DNA of 34,009 bases from Pseudomonas folii (GTDB lineage Bacteria > Pseudomonadota > Gammaproteobacteria > Pseudomonadales > Pseudomonadaceae): positions 1 to 34,009 of the forward strand of contig NZ_JACONW010000057.1 of assembly GCF_014357575.1 (NCBI RefSeq), read 5' to 3'. Position numbers and translations under genes: made by a program. Below, piece by piece: positions 16,854 to 25,665 of the stretch. Numbering within the stretch: the stretch's first letter is position 1; each line of letters begins with the position of its first letter. The notes beneath the pieces are model-generated. The model had not been told where the DNA came from, ran no database searches, and saw only the letters and a list, made by a program, of their open reading frames with translations.

Positions 16854-18050
16854 TTATTTTAGTGCTGGCGGTTTGCCATCTTCGCGCAACAAATCAAGAA
16901 AAAGTTCGGGGGCAACCGCTGCACAAATCAGAAAACCCTGCACCTGATCACACCGAATCTTGCGCAAGAAGGCCAGTTCAGCCTGTGTCTCCACGCCTTC
17001 GGCAGTGACTGTCAGGCCCAGCTTGCTGCTGAGCTCGACGATGCTCTGTAAGGCGGCGGCCATGCTTTCGTTCTCGACACAACCACTGACCAATGATCGG
17101 TCAATTTTCAACTCACTGAACGGGGTGGAGATCAGGTTGAAATAAGAACTGAAGCCTTTGCCGAAATCATCCTGAGCCAGGCCAAAGCCCATCATTCGTA
17201 AGCGGCAGGCACCGGCGTAATAGGCACTGAGTGCTTGAGTGGTCGAGGTTTCCAGCAGCTCGAAACAGATTGTGCGTGGTTCGCCCCCCAGCGCCAGCAC
17301 TCGGGCATAAAGCCGGTCGGACAGGTCATGACTGTCAAGCAAATGGGTCGGCAGGTTGATTGATACCGAAACCTCGTACCCCCGCTTGCGCCAGTGGCCT
17401 TGTACCTCGACGGTGCGCTCCAGCATCACCCAGAGCAACTCCTCGTCCAGCGCAAAACGTTCGATTGCCGCCAGGAAGTCGCCGGGCATCAGCATTCCGA
17501 GTTGTGGGTGCAGCCAGCGAACTAACGCCTCGGCGCCGCAAATCCGTCCATCCTGTAACGACTTTTTGGGCTGAAACCAGGGCTGGATCTGACCGCTGCG
17601 CATGGCTTGCAGCAGCCGCTGGCGATCATGCCTTAACGGGCTGCCAATCGGTGCGCTGCGACGTTTGCGTAACGCATCAAGCCCCTCCCGCAAACGCAGG
17701 ATCGCCGTCGCTTCCACCGGTTTGGAGATCAGCCCGATGACATTCAGGCCCAGGTTCTTGGCCGCCAGCCCGGCGCTGACCAGCATTCGCCGCGAAGCGA
17801 CACTCATCAACGCCAAAGCAGGACAATCAGGCAGCCCGGCCAGTTTCTCGATCAGTTGTACGCCGTCCATACCGGGCATGAACAAGTCGCTAACGACCAG
17901 ATCATAGTGGCTGGTACTCAGTCGCTTCAGCGCGGCCGGACCATCCCAGACCGCATCGACGTGAAAGCCCCCCAAATCGCTGAACAGGTGCAGCAAGTAC
18001 TCATGTTGAAAGGGGTGGTCTTCAACGATCAATACCCGATAGGGCTTCAA
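16854..18050 (-). CDS. REC-EAL response regulator, c-di-GMP phosphodiesterase (PvrR-like)
   Basis: 398 residues: a receiver domain with phospho-acceptor Asp55 (LVVSDLFMPGMDG) and Lys110, then an EAL domain (about 140-390). The metal and catalytic set looks complete: Glu174 in GAEALVRW, Asn232, Glu264, Asp294-Asp295 in DDFGKGFSS, Lys315, Glu351 in AEGVET and Gln371. Loop 6 reads DDFGKGFSS rather than the common DDFGTGYSS. It should hydrolyse c-di-GMP and favour dispersal, as PvrR does in PA14. The start is TTG, with a strong AAAGGAG 6 bases upstream, overlapping the stop of the upstream kinase as TTGA. RocR has the same layout but belongs to loci with solute-binding-domain kinases. Confidence 0.88.
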   Translation of the reverse strand: MKPYRVLIVEDHPFQHEYLLHLFSDLGGFHVDAVWDGPAALKRLSTSHYDLVVSDLFMPGMDGVQLIEKLAGLPDCPALALMSVASRRMLVSAGLAAKNLGLNVIGLISKPVEATAILRLREGLDALRKRRSAPIGSPLRHDRQRLLQAMRSGQIQPWFQPKKSLQDGRICGAEALVRWLHPQLGMLMPGDFLAAIERFALDEELLWVMLERTVEVQGHWRKRGYEVSVSINLPTHLLDSHDLSDRLYARVLALGGEPRTICFELLETSTTQALSAYYAGACRLRMMGFGLAQDDFGKGFSSYFNLISTPFSELKIDRSLVSGCVENESMAAALQSIVELSSKLGLTVTAEGVETQAELAFLRKIRCDQVQGFLICAAVAPELFLDLLREDGKPPALK

Positions 18051-20863
18051 TTGCTGCTCCTTTGGTAGGGTTCAAGGCAGTTGTAAAGGGCGCGCAATGC
18101 AAACGGTTTGATCAGGCACTGATTCATGCCCGCCTCCATGCACCTGTCGCCCTCTTCGCGCATCGCATTTGCGGTGGCACCGATGATCGGCAGGCTGCAA
18201 TCCTGCCGACGTAACTGTGCGGCCAGCTCGTAACCGTTCATGCGCGGCATGTTGATGTCGGTGAGGATCAAATCGAAGGAAGACGTGTGCCACATTTCCA
18301 GCGCCGCAACGCCATCGTCAGCAAGCTCGACCGTACAACCCAACTCTTCCAGCTGGTCGCGCAGAATCAGTTGATTGATTACGTTGTCTTCAGCCACCAG
18401 GACATGAATGCCGAGATTGAAGGCCGCACGGGTATCGTCCAGTGGCGCCTTCAATTCCACAGTCTGGCCCTGCGCCGTGGCCAGCGCCCGATGCAGCGCA
18501 GGCAGGCTGTTGAGGCTGACCGGCTCAAGCGCCGAGCCAAGGGTGTCGCCATGAATATCGGTGGCCGCGACCACCCGGGCACCAGACCAATCCGGCGCGA
18601 GCGAGCCTTGCACGCGGCCCGGATGCACTTCGAGCAACACTGCAGCATCCGGCTGGTCGCTAACGCCGGGCACGCCGACCTGCGCCCTGGCGCCCCAGCG
18701 GCACAGCCAGCCGCAGAGGTTCTCGGCCAGTTCGCGAATCGGCGATACCACGTAGACCTGTTCTGGCAGCAATGGATTGGCGAACAGTGCGTGACCGAGA
18801 GTCGGCAGCTGCTCCAGCGACAAATGCAACGTGAAGCTACTGCCCAGACCGGGCTCACTCACGACCCGCATACTGCCGTTCATCAAATGCATCAAGCGCT
18901 TGCAGATCGACAACCCTAAACCGGTGCCTGCTACCACGTTAGTGTTGCCATCGGCCTGATAAAACGGCTCGAACAAGTGTTGCTGACTGTCGTGAGCAAT
19001 GCCCTTGCCAGTATCAGACACCTGCCAGTGCAACGTGACGCGCTCACCGTCCCGGCTGTCGAGCCGGACCCGCAAGATGATCCGGCCGCTGTCAGTGAAT
19101 TTCAGGGCGTTGTTCAACAGGTTGTTGAGGATCTGCCGGATACGGGTCACGTCACCGTTGAGCCAGTCCGGCAGTTGCGGATCGATACAGGCAAACAGCT
19201 GCAAGCCTTTGCTTTGTGCCGCTGCGGCGTAGCCCTGGATTACTTCCTCGATCAGCGCCAAAGGCGAGAAGCGACTGATCTCCAGCTGCAACTGACCGGC
19301 CTCAATCCGCGATACGTCCAACACATCGCAAATCAACTGCAGCAAGTTGGCGGATGAACCTTCGATGGCCTTCAGATAATTCTTCTGCTGTTCACTCAAC
19401 GCCGTACGTGCCAGCAACTCAAGGGTACCCAGTACGCCATACAAGGGCGTGCGGATTTCGTGACTCATGGTCGCCAGGAACAACGTTTTGGCTTCGTTGG
19501 CCGCGTCCGCCATACGCCTTGCCTGCTCCAGCGCGACCTCCACCTGTTTGCGCGCGCTGATATCGCTGAACGCACAGATCAGCACGTCTTCGCGCTTGTA
19601 CCGGGTGGGAGCGAAACTCAGGTACAAGTGCCGACCATCCGCCATCTGCAGCTCATCGGTGCTGTTCTGATCGATGTCGTCGAAACCGCGCCGAATCCAG
19701 CCATGACAGAGTTGCTGACGCTCGCTGCCGTCGCCCAGCCATTGCTGGGACAGCGGATTTTCCAGCACGACAGCGCCGTCCTGACGACGCAAGACACACA
19801 GCGCAACTGGCGCGATCTGAATCACTGCGCGGCTGAAGGCTTCACTTTCCACCAGTGCTTCGATGCGATGACCGGCGGGAATGATCAGCCGTTGATCAAT
19901 ACGCCGTACCAACCGATACATCAGCCAGGTAATGACCACGCACAACAGCAGGCAAATTAGAAACGGTAGACCCAGGACCGGCAGCAGCGAGCGCATCTCG
20001 ATGGCGTACACGATCTGCCAGTCCGAATAACCCAGTTGCTTGCGGATCGCCAGGTGATCAGGCATCCAGCCATTGCCCACGAAACCAAAAGACTGCCTGG
20101 CGCTCAGTTGCTCAAGGGCCAACGACAGCGGACGCCGATCAGCACTGGCGAAAATCAGTTGACCTTCAGCGTCGAGCAACATGAATTGCCCGGCGCTCTC
20201 CTTGTGCAGGGCGCTCATAAGATCTGGCGACTCGACCTCAAAGCCTAGCCAGCCGGATTCGCTGCTGCGCTCGTCCAGGCGGGTAAAAATGTACAACGAC
20301 GCATTCAACGAATGTTGGTCCGTGAGCCACAGGTCGTCGTCGGCGATATCGCCCTGATGATCGCCCAGACGCAAACGCGCCAGCACTGCGGCAGGGATCA
20401 CAGGTACGGTGTCGCTGGCGGTGAAAAGACGCACGACTTCGCTGCTGTCAGCTTTGCCAACGTAGAGCAGATTGACCTTGTTGGTACGCAGGTAACTGAC
20501 CGTTCGCTTGGTCAGCCAGAGGCTCCAGCTTTGGTCGCCAGCGCCCAGGCCGAAATGCACTTCCTCACCCTGCATGACGCTGGCACTGTTTTGCGGCGCG
20601 GTGACATTACGCACGGCGGCAAGGCCGAGTGTTTTCAGCAGTGTCTGGCGGCTGACGAAAAAACTCTGCGCATCGGAAATCGCCGCATTCATGTCACTGC
20701 GACGCAGAGAAATCTCCTCGCTCAGGCGGGCGCTCAGGTAGCTATAGATTCCGGCATAAAAACCCAGCACCAAGGCAATGGCGAACAAGTGCAACAGCTT
20801 GCGCGCGGCCTTGGGGGTCGAGAAGGACGAGTCCAGCGGATCAATGAATTGACGTAGTTTCAT
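18047..20863 (-). CDS. Hybrid sensor histidine kinase without HPt (PvrS-like)
   Basis: Inner-membrane hybrid kinase of 938 residues. Transmembrane segments lie at about 22-43 and 295-317 and flank a periplasmic domain of about 250 residues. A PAS-like region is at about 335-440. HisKA has His468 in FLATMSHEIRTPLYGVLG. The HATPase has RIRQILNNLLNNALKF, VSDTGKGI and GTGLGLSICKRL. A degenerate ABL-like domain follows, then a receiver with Asp869 (LILTDINMPRMNG). The protein ends about 70 residues later with no HPt domain. It shares its whole layout with the downstream RcsC-like kinase, so the two are paralogues. Lacking an HPt, it needs another protein's HPt to reach a regulator. In PA14, PvrS raises RcsB activity with RcsC acting as relay. 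Confidence 0.88.
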   Translation of the reverse strand: MKLRQFIDPLDSSFSTPKAARKLLHLFAIALVLGFYAGIYSYLSARLSEEISLRRSDMNAAISDAQSFFVSRQTLLKTLGLAAVRNVTAPQNSASVMQGEEVHFGLGAGDQSWSLWLTKRTVSYLRTNKVNLLYVGKADSSEVVRLFTASDTVPVIPAAVLARLRLGDHQGDIADDDLWLTDQHSLNASLYIFTRLDERSSESGWLGFEVESPDLMSALHKESAGQFMLLDAEGQLIFASADRRPLSLALEQLSARQSFGFVGNGWMPDHLAIRKQLGYSDWQIVYAIEMRSLLPVLGLPFLICLLLCVVITWLMYRLVRRIDQRLIIPAGHRIEALVESEAFSRAVIQIAPVALCVLRRQDGAVVLENPLSQQWLGDGSERQQLCHGWIRRGFDDIDQNSTDELQMADGRHLYLSFAPTRYKREDVLICAFSDISARKQVEVALEQARRMADAANEAKTLFLATMSHEIRTPLYGVLGTLELLARTALSEQQKNYLKAIEGSSANLLQLICDVLDVSRIEAGQLQLEISRFSPLALIEEVIQGYAAAAQSKGLQLFACIDPQLPDWLNGDVTRIRQILNNLLNNALKFTDSGRIILRVRLDSRDGERVTLHWQVSDTGKGIAHDSQQHLFEPFYQADGNTNVVAGTGLGLSICKRLMHLMNGSMRVVSEPGLGSSFTLHLSLEQLPTLGHALFANPLLPEQVYVVSPIRELAENLCGWLCRWGARAQVGVPGVSDQPDAAVLLEVHPGRVQGSLAPDWSGARVVAATDIHGDTLGSALEPVSLNSLPALHRALATAQGQTVELKAPLDDTRAAFNLGIHVLVAEDNVINQLILRDQLEELGCTVELADDGVAALEMWHTSSFDLILTDINMPRMNGYELAAQLRRQDCSLPIIGATANAMREEGDRCMEAGMNQCLIKPFALRALYNCLEPYQRSSN

Positions 20864-20962
20864 GAGAGGTCGCGCTTTGTTCCTGATTCAGCGCTGTCGC
20901 GCAGCAAACGATTGGGAATGCTTTTCAATTCAAAGGATTGGTTTTTGTCAGGAGCAAAGTAA

Positions 20963-20990
20963 GCCTTATGTCCTTTGGCGGACATAAGGC
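20963..20990 (-). terminator. Hairpin between the fimbrial operon and the signalling genes
   Basis: Perfect 11-bp stem GCCTTATGTCC (20963-20973) / GGACATAAGGC (20980-20990) with a 6-base loop, about 20 bases after the stop of the tip-protein gene. On the minus strand the stem is followed by TTACTTT, a poor T tract. I call it a probable (perhaps leaky) terminator of the fimbrial operon, which would give the PvrS-like kinase its own promoter in 20864-20960. Confidence 0.6.
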
Positions 20991-21009
20991 GAATCTTAAA
21001 AAGCAGCGC

Positions 21010-21951
21010 TTATTGATAAGTGATGGTGAATTGCATGGACGCGTTGGCTGGACCGCCGGTAACCGTATTGGACGTTTTGTAGTACGCAGCGCGCAGCGGG
21101 ATCGAGTAGTTGCCGGAAGGCGGTGCGGTGCGAAAACTATGCACCTCGCCTAAGGCAATCGCACTGTTACTAGCGTTAGTGATCTGGATGCCGACCCCGG
21201 TCGCCCCGCCAGTATCGAGCGCAAGAATGCCTTGTTTTGCATTGAACGCAGTGTTGACCGGGTCCAGCCGATAGCTGATTCCGCCTAGCCCACTCGGGCA
21301 GCTATTAAGCTGAATATTGAACGCTTTCTGCCCGGTGGTGCTGCCAACAGCGCCAAATTCGCTGCTGCGATGTTTGCCCAGGGCGACGTTGACTGATGGC
21401 GTCTGGCAGCTGACTTCGGTCAATATCATTGCTCTGGACAAGCTCATCCTGACGACGTCCAGGCTGCCGAAACGAAACGTTCCTATAACGCCGCTCGCTA
21501 CAGTGCCCGCTGAAACCGCACCGATTTTGACAATTTGCAGCGCATTGGTCGTGCCGTTGAGTCCCGCACCACCAGTAAGCGTCCCAGCGTCGGGGTGCCC
21601 ATTCATTCTCCCTCCGTTATAGATCCAGCGCCAGCCAAGCCCAGTGGTCCCAATAGGCTGGGGATCAGACTTCTGCGTTGCCCCCCTGCTGTTGGAGATA
21701 CCATACCCGTCACCAGCACACGTAAACCCCTGTACTCCCGATAGCGTTACCGCGCTGGATAGAAACACTACGGTCCCATTAGGCGTGTTCTTTGGCACAG
21801 CAAGGGTCGCGGGGACAGTGACATTGAAGGTCGAATTACTGTCTGGTCCCAGATAAGAACATGCCGCAAAACTTTGCCCGACCCAAAACAGCAGAACAAA
21901 CGCACCCAGGCACCACTTGGCGGGGACGGGTTTCAGCAGAAAATCTTTCAT
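21010..21951 (-). CDS. Fimbrial tip protein/adhesin of the chaperone-usher operon
   Basis: 313 residues from the ATG at 21951 (MKDFLLKPV), chosen because AGGAG lies just upstream; an in-frame ATG at 21975 would add 8. A signal peptide ends near WVGQSFA-ACSYLGP. The mature protein has two parts: an N-terminal domain with a cysteine pair (ACSYLG ... FTCAGDGYG), and a C-terminal pilin-like domain (from about 180) with the cysteine pair VSCQTPSVNV / LNSCPSGLGG. It ends in MQFTITYQ, a typical chaperone-recognition strand with penultimate Tyr. Two-domain architecture and last position in the operon fit a receptor-binding tip adhesin. The ligand cannot be told from sequence. Confidence 0.85.
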   Translation of the reverse strand: MKDFLLKPVPAKWCLGAFVLLFWVGQSFAACSYLGPDSNSTFNVTVPATLAVPKNTPNGTVVFLSSAVTLSGVQGFTCAGDGYGISNSRGATQKSDPQPIGTTGLGWRWIYNGGRMNGHPDAGTLTGGAGLNGTTNALQIVKIGAVSAGTVASGVIGTFRFGSLDVVRMSLSRAMILTEVSCQTPSVNVALGKHRSSEFGAVGSTTGQKAFNIQLNSCPSGLGGISYRLDPVNTAFNAKQGILALDTGGATGVGIQITNASNSAIALGEVHSFRTAPPSGNYSIPLRAAYYKTSNTVTGGPANASMQFTITYQ

Positions 21952-22029
21952 GTGGACTCCTGTTAAAAAACGCATAACTAACTGAGTTAAGCGCTCAAAA
22001 AATATAACTTACTGATTTTGAATGCTTTT

Positions 22030-22120
22030 CTGTAGGAGCTCACGAGCACGGCGAGGCAGCGATGGCATCCTTTCTGATACACCGCTATCGCGGCCTCGCG
22101 GTGCTCGTGCGCTCCTACAG
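22030..22120. repeat. BIME-type paired REP palindrome inside the fimbrial operon
   Basis: CTGTAGGAGCTCACGAGCAC (22030-22049) faces GTGCTCGTGCGCTCCTACAG (22101-22120): 20-base arms with one mismatch. A nested pair GCGAGGC (22051-22057) / GCCTCGC (22093-22099) and further REP-core sequence lie in between. It sits in the 242-base gap between the usher stop and the tip-protein start, so it would form a large hairpin in the fimbrial mRNA. I read it as two facing REP units. Confidence 0.85.
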
Positions 22121-22193
22121 GTCCCGTGTTTGCTGCGCGACAGCGCAGCGGCGGCGATGCGGCGGAAACTCCTACGGTCCGGCGGGTGTTGGC

Positions 22194-24752
22194 TCAGCGC
22201 ACTTTGCAGGTGGCTTTCATCTGTACGTAACCGCTTTGCGCCGAGTTGTGATCGCTGGGCAAGGCGTAGCTCAACGCGCAACTTTCGCCCGGTTTGCTGC
22301 CCCAACTGATCAGCAGTTCACCTTTGTTTTCGCTGGCCCGAATGAACAGACGCCCACCCTGCCCGACCATGGTCAGGAAGTTGCCTTGAGCATCTTTCAC
22401 CTGAGCACCCATCGGCAGGCTCTGTTTGTCGTCACGTACGACCTGCATGAGGATGGGCGTACCGCTGATGGTTTCGTACTTCACCAGACTGATCGCACCG
22501 AAGCGCGGCGCGATGGATTGCGAAGTGGTCTCGAGTTCAACTGTGTCGGAGGTGCCTTTCGGATCCAGGGCTATGTCGTTCTGGCGGTAAGGCATCAAGC
22601 CCGACACCAGCGCGTAGCCGCTGTCGTTGATCACTGCGTTCGAGGCGTTACCGACCCGGGCACCACTGGCACCCTCGGCTTTGACCAAGGCCATGGTTTC
22701 GCCCTGATCAGCGCTGAATGTCACCCCGCCTGCGTGAGCCACCAGACTGCCGCTCGCCCCAACATTGGCTTGTTTATAGCCATTGCCCGTGTTGACTCCG
22801 GCGCTCAGGGTGGTTTGCTCAGCGCGATATTGCATGGAAGAACCGGCGCTGCTGGTGGTGTTGCCAGCGCTCTTGTCCGCCGAACCGTAGACGTTGTAAT
22901 TAAGCTGATTGCGCTCCCCGGCGCTGCCACCCAATGCAACCTGAGTATTGCTGTCGCCGTTGTCGGTGTAGCGCATAGTGCTGCTGATGTAGTTGGAGCG
23001 CGTACGGCCAAACGGGATGTTCACACCAACCTGATACTGAGTCTGAAAAGCGCCGTTGAAGTCCCGTGTCCGACTGGCGCCCACGTTCAGCGAACCCCAG
23101 TTGTAACCATTGCTGTAACCGGCCTGATAGGTCACGTTGCTGCGCTGATCACCGCCCCAATAGTTCTGCGCCGAGCCGGTCACATAGACGTTGCCACGAC
23201 GCTCACCCAGCGGCTGATTGATGTTCAGCTGGAAACGGCTGCGTTGTCGATAAAGTGTGCCGGTGTCTCGACTGCGCAATTGCGCATAGTCGCTGAAATT
23301 CAAATAGCCCTCACTGGAGAAGCGATACGCCGCTGCCGTGAAGTTGGTCTGGGTGGAATCCAGCAACTTGCTGTAAGTCAGCCGATAGCTGCGCCCACGC
23401 ATACTGGAATCGAGCGCTCCGGCGCTTTGCTCCAGACCTGTCGCACGGGATTCGGTGACATCCAGCGCCATTGCACCGAAGGGCGTGCTCCAGGCCGCGC
23501 CCGCCTGCACCGCCAGATACTGCTCGGCGATGATGCTGCCGGTGTAGGCGCTCCATCTGTCCGAGATACCGCGTTGATAGCTGCCCTGCACAAACTCCGG
23601 CGTATTGTTCAGGTATTCATCGCGGTAACGTCCCGCCGTGATGTTGAAACGTGTGGTGCCAGGGCGCAGCAATTGCGCGACCGAGGCAAACGGCACGATA
23701 AAACTCCGGGTGCGGCCGTCTGCCTCCGTGACGGTGACTGACAGATCCCCGGAATAACCGGTGCTGTACAGGTCATCAATCACAAACGGCCCCGGTGCGA
23801 CCGTTGTTTCGTAAAGAATGCTTTCACCCTGACGCACCGTAACCCGGGCATTGGTGTCCGCCACACCCCTGATCGGCGGGGCAAAGCCTCGCATGGAATC
23901 TGGCAACATACGATCGTCGCTGCCGAGCTGCACACCACTGAAAGGCACGCTGTCGAACAACTCGCCGGGGGTGTAGTACTCGCCCATCGTTAGTTGCGAT
24001 TTCAGGCCTGTGATATCGCGTTGTGCATAACTGCTGACCGCTTGATAACCCTTGCTTGACGGGCCTTGGGCAGATCGGTTGTAGCTGTACGAGCCGTTAT
24101 GCCGCAGACGCCAGTCGCCCAGATTGACCCCGGTGTTAAGACCCAGATAAGACTGAGTACTGGCTACGCCCTGATTGTCGTTCTGGTAGAGATTTGCGTT
24201 GTAACCGACGAACGCAGCATTGATACCGCGATCCCAGTTTTTCGGGTCGACGTAGCCACGGGAGACTCGCTTCAAATAGGCCTGGGCAATACTCACGTCG
24301 GTGCGTAACTCACTCATGTCCACTTCGACATTGATGTCGGGCGCCAGTAGTGACAGCTCGACGCATTCCGGGTCTTTCAGCAAATCCGCTTGCCGATCAC
24401 GGTTTGGCAGAGCCTCAAGATTCAGGCCCCAGCGGGTCAGATCATCCAGTCTGAAGCAGAAGTGAGCCTTCCCCGCCGCGCTGTCTTTACGCACCGTCAG
24501 CAATTCGCGCCCCTGCCAGTTGCCGTTCAAATACAGGTCAACGCGATAACCGCCCGCCGCAAGAGGATTGCCATTTTCGAACTGGGATACATCCACCGCT
24601 CGTCCTTGGCTGTCAGTGATGAAAGCGGGGTTGAAGTCCACATGCTCGCTGTCGTCCGCCAAAACACTGCAAGGCAGCATCGTCAGCAAAACAAAAAGCG
24701 CACACGGCTGCCGCACCCTGAGGCGCATGGCCGGGCAGATAAAATCAAACAT
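22194..24752 (-). CDS. Outer-membrane fimbrial usher
   Basis: 852-residue FimD/PapC-family usher, of normal length. It has a signal peptide (CALFVLLTMLPCSVLA), then the periplasmic N-terminal chaperone-binding domain from DDSEHVDFNPAFI. The central 24-strand barrel and plug region includes GMLPDSMRGFAPPIRGVA-type sequence at about residues 260-285. C-terminal plug-like domains end with the conserved cysteine pair (SCALSYAL ... ATCKVR). It forms the pore through which chaperone-bound subunits are assembled. It lies between the chaperone and tip genes on the same strand, with 122 bases after the chaperone stop that contain only imperfect inverted repeats (ACAGGCT...AGCCTGT). Confidence 0.95.
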   Translation of the reverse strand: MFDFICPAMRLRVRQPCALFVLLTMLPCSVLADDSEHVDFNPAFITDSQGRAVDVSQFENGNPLAAGGYRVDLYLNGNWQGRELLTVRKDSAAGKAHFCFRLDDLTRWGLNLEALPNRDRQADLLKDPECVELSLLAPDINVEVDMSELRTDVSIAQAYLKRVSRGYVDPKNWDRGINAAFVGYNANLYQNDNQGVASTQSYLGLNTGVNLGDWRLRHNGSYSYNRSAQGPSSKGYQAVSSYAQRDITGLKSQLTMGEYYTPGELFDSVPFSGVQLGSDDRMLPDSMRGFAPPIRGVADTNARVTVRQGESILYETTVAPGPFVIDDLYSTGYSGDLSVTVTEADGRTRSFIVPFASVAQLLRPGTTRFNITAGRYRDEYLNNTPEFVQGSYQRGISDRWSAYTGSIIAEQYLAVQAGAAWSTPFGAMALDVTESRATGLEQSAGALDSSMRGRSYRLTYSKLLDSTQTNFTAAAYRFSSEGYLNFSDYAQLRSRDTGTLYRQRSRFQLNINQPLGERRGNVYVTGSAQNYWGGDQRSNVTYQAGYSNGYNWGSLNVGASRTRDFNGAFQTQYQVGVNIPFGRTRSNYISSTMRYTDNGDSNTQVALGGSAGERNQLNYNVYGSADKSAGNTTSSAGSSMQYRAEQTTLSAGVNTGNGYKQANVGASGSLVAHAGGVTFSADQGETMALVKAEGASGARVGNASNAVINDSGYALVSGLMPYRQNDIALDPKGTSDTVELETTSQSIAPRFGAISLVKYETISGTPILMQVVRDDKQSLPMGAQVKDAQGNFLTMVGQGGRLFIRASENKGELLISWGSKPGESCALSYALPSDHNSAQSGYVQMKATCKVR

Positions 24753-24874
24753 GAGTAGTCATCCTGGACAGGCTTGCATCATCAGAGCAAGCAGCAGAGG
24801 TCCAGCCTGTCTGGCCGGAGTTAGCGAAAATGGCGGTCAGCGTGTTCAGCCGAAACCGTAAGCACCGCGTGCAA

Positions 24875-25618
24875 TCAATTGCTGACGCGGGTATCGACGG
24901 ACTTGCTTGAGCCGTAGTCGTTGATCCATTCGTAACGAAGGGTCAGTTGCCCGGATGGCATGGTTTTCAAGTCCTCCAGCAGGAAATCTTCAGCACCTCG
25001 TGGCAGGATCATTCCGCCCTTGCTGCTGTAGGTCTTGCCCGCCACCACCAGCTCAGTCTTGTTATAAGAGACGCTGAACGCGGTTGGATTAGAGCCGCGC
25101 AATACGACGCCGTTGGAGGTTGGAACCAGCTTCCAGCTCACCGCGGCGGGTGCATCTTCGGCATAACCCTTCAATTGCTCCGGGCGGTAAAAGAGTTTGA
25201 TCCGTGACCGGTAGGCCAGTTGAACAAAGTTGCTGTCGGCATTTTTCGGGTTGGGCGGAACATCCAGAACGTTCAGCCAGAACACCGATTCGACGTCTGT
25301 CGGCAATGGGTCATGGGTATAAGTGATACGCAGGGTCTGCGAACGCCCTGCCGAAATCCGCACAATGGGCGGCGTCAGCAAAAAAGGCGCGTCAGCCTGA
25401 TCGGGACGCGACTGTGGGTCTCCCCGGTCAATCCAGGCCTGAACCAGAGAAGGCTCCTGCCCAACGTTATCGAGTTTGAGAGTGATTTCCCGTTCGCTGG
25501 CCGGATACACCACACGAGTGCCTGAAATCACCACGTTGGCCGATACGGGTGAAATCCCGATAACAAAAAACGCACTGCACAGCGCGCACACGGCACGCTT
25601 GAGGAAAGAAGTTTTCAT
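24875..25618 (-). CDS. Periplasmic fimbrial chaperone
   Basis: PapD/FimC-type chaperone of 247 residues with a signal peptide ending near GISPVSA. Two immunoglobulin-like domains follow. The first shows the family signature GTRVVYPASEREITLKLDN, the proline motif FLLTPPIVRI and the subunit-anchoring Arg and Lys, the latter in YRSRIKLFYRP. VFWLNVLDVPP is the F1-G1 donor-strand region. It folds subunits in the periplasm and hands them to the usher. It lies between the major subunit and usher genes. It is the only chaperone gene in the operon, whereas PA14 cupD has two. Confidence 0.95.
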   Translation of the reverse strand: MKTSFLKRAVCALCSAFFVIGISPVSANVVISGTRVVYPASEREITLKLDNVGQEPSLVQAWIDRGDPQSRPDQADAPFLLTPPIVRISAGRSQTLRITYTHDPLPTDVESVFWLNVLDVPPNPKNADSNFVQLAYRSRIKLFYRPEQLKGYAEDAPAAVSWKLVPTSNGVVLRGSNPTAFSVSYNKTELVVAGKTYSSKGGMILPRGAEDFLLEDLKTMPSGQLTLRYEWINDYGSSKSVDTRVSN

Positions 25619-25639
25619 AAGACTGGCTCGATCAACGCC

Positions 25640-25654
25640 CGGGGCTAGGCCCCG
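25640..25654 (-). promoter_or_regulatory. Intercistronic hairpin between fimbrial subunit and chaperone
   Basis: Perfect 6-bp G+C stem CGGGGC-TAG-GCCCCG, 12 bases after the subunit stop on the minus strand, with no T run. In fimbrial operons such a hairpin commonly stabilises the subunit part of the mRNA or lets only part of transcription continue, so that subunit exceeds chaperone and usher. That role is inferred. Confidence 0.55.
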
Positions 25655-25665
25655 AGCGCACGGGA

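Noticed and set aside
22030..22120. Inverted repeats flanking about 50 bases near fimbrial genes as an invertible (phase-variation) switch
   Set aside because: The arms and interior match Pseudomonas REP sequences found elsewhere in the window, the element is not upstream of the operon, and no fim-type recombinase is present.
22062..23741. Long plus-strand open frame (559 codons) opposite the usher
   Set aside because: Antisense shadow of the clearly recognisable usher.
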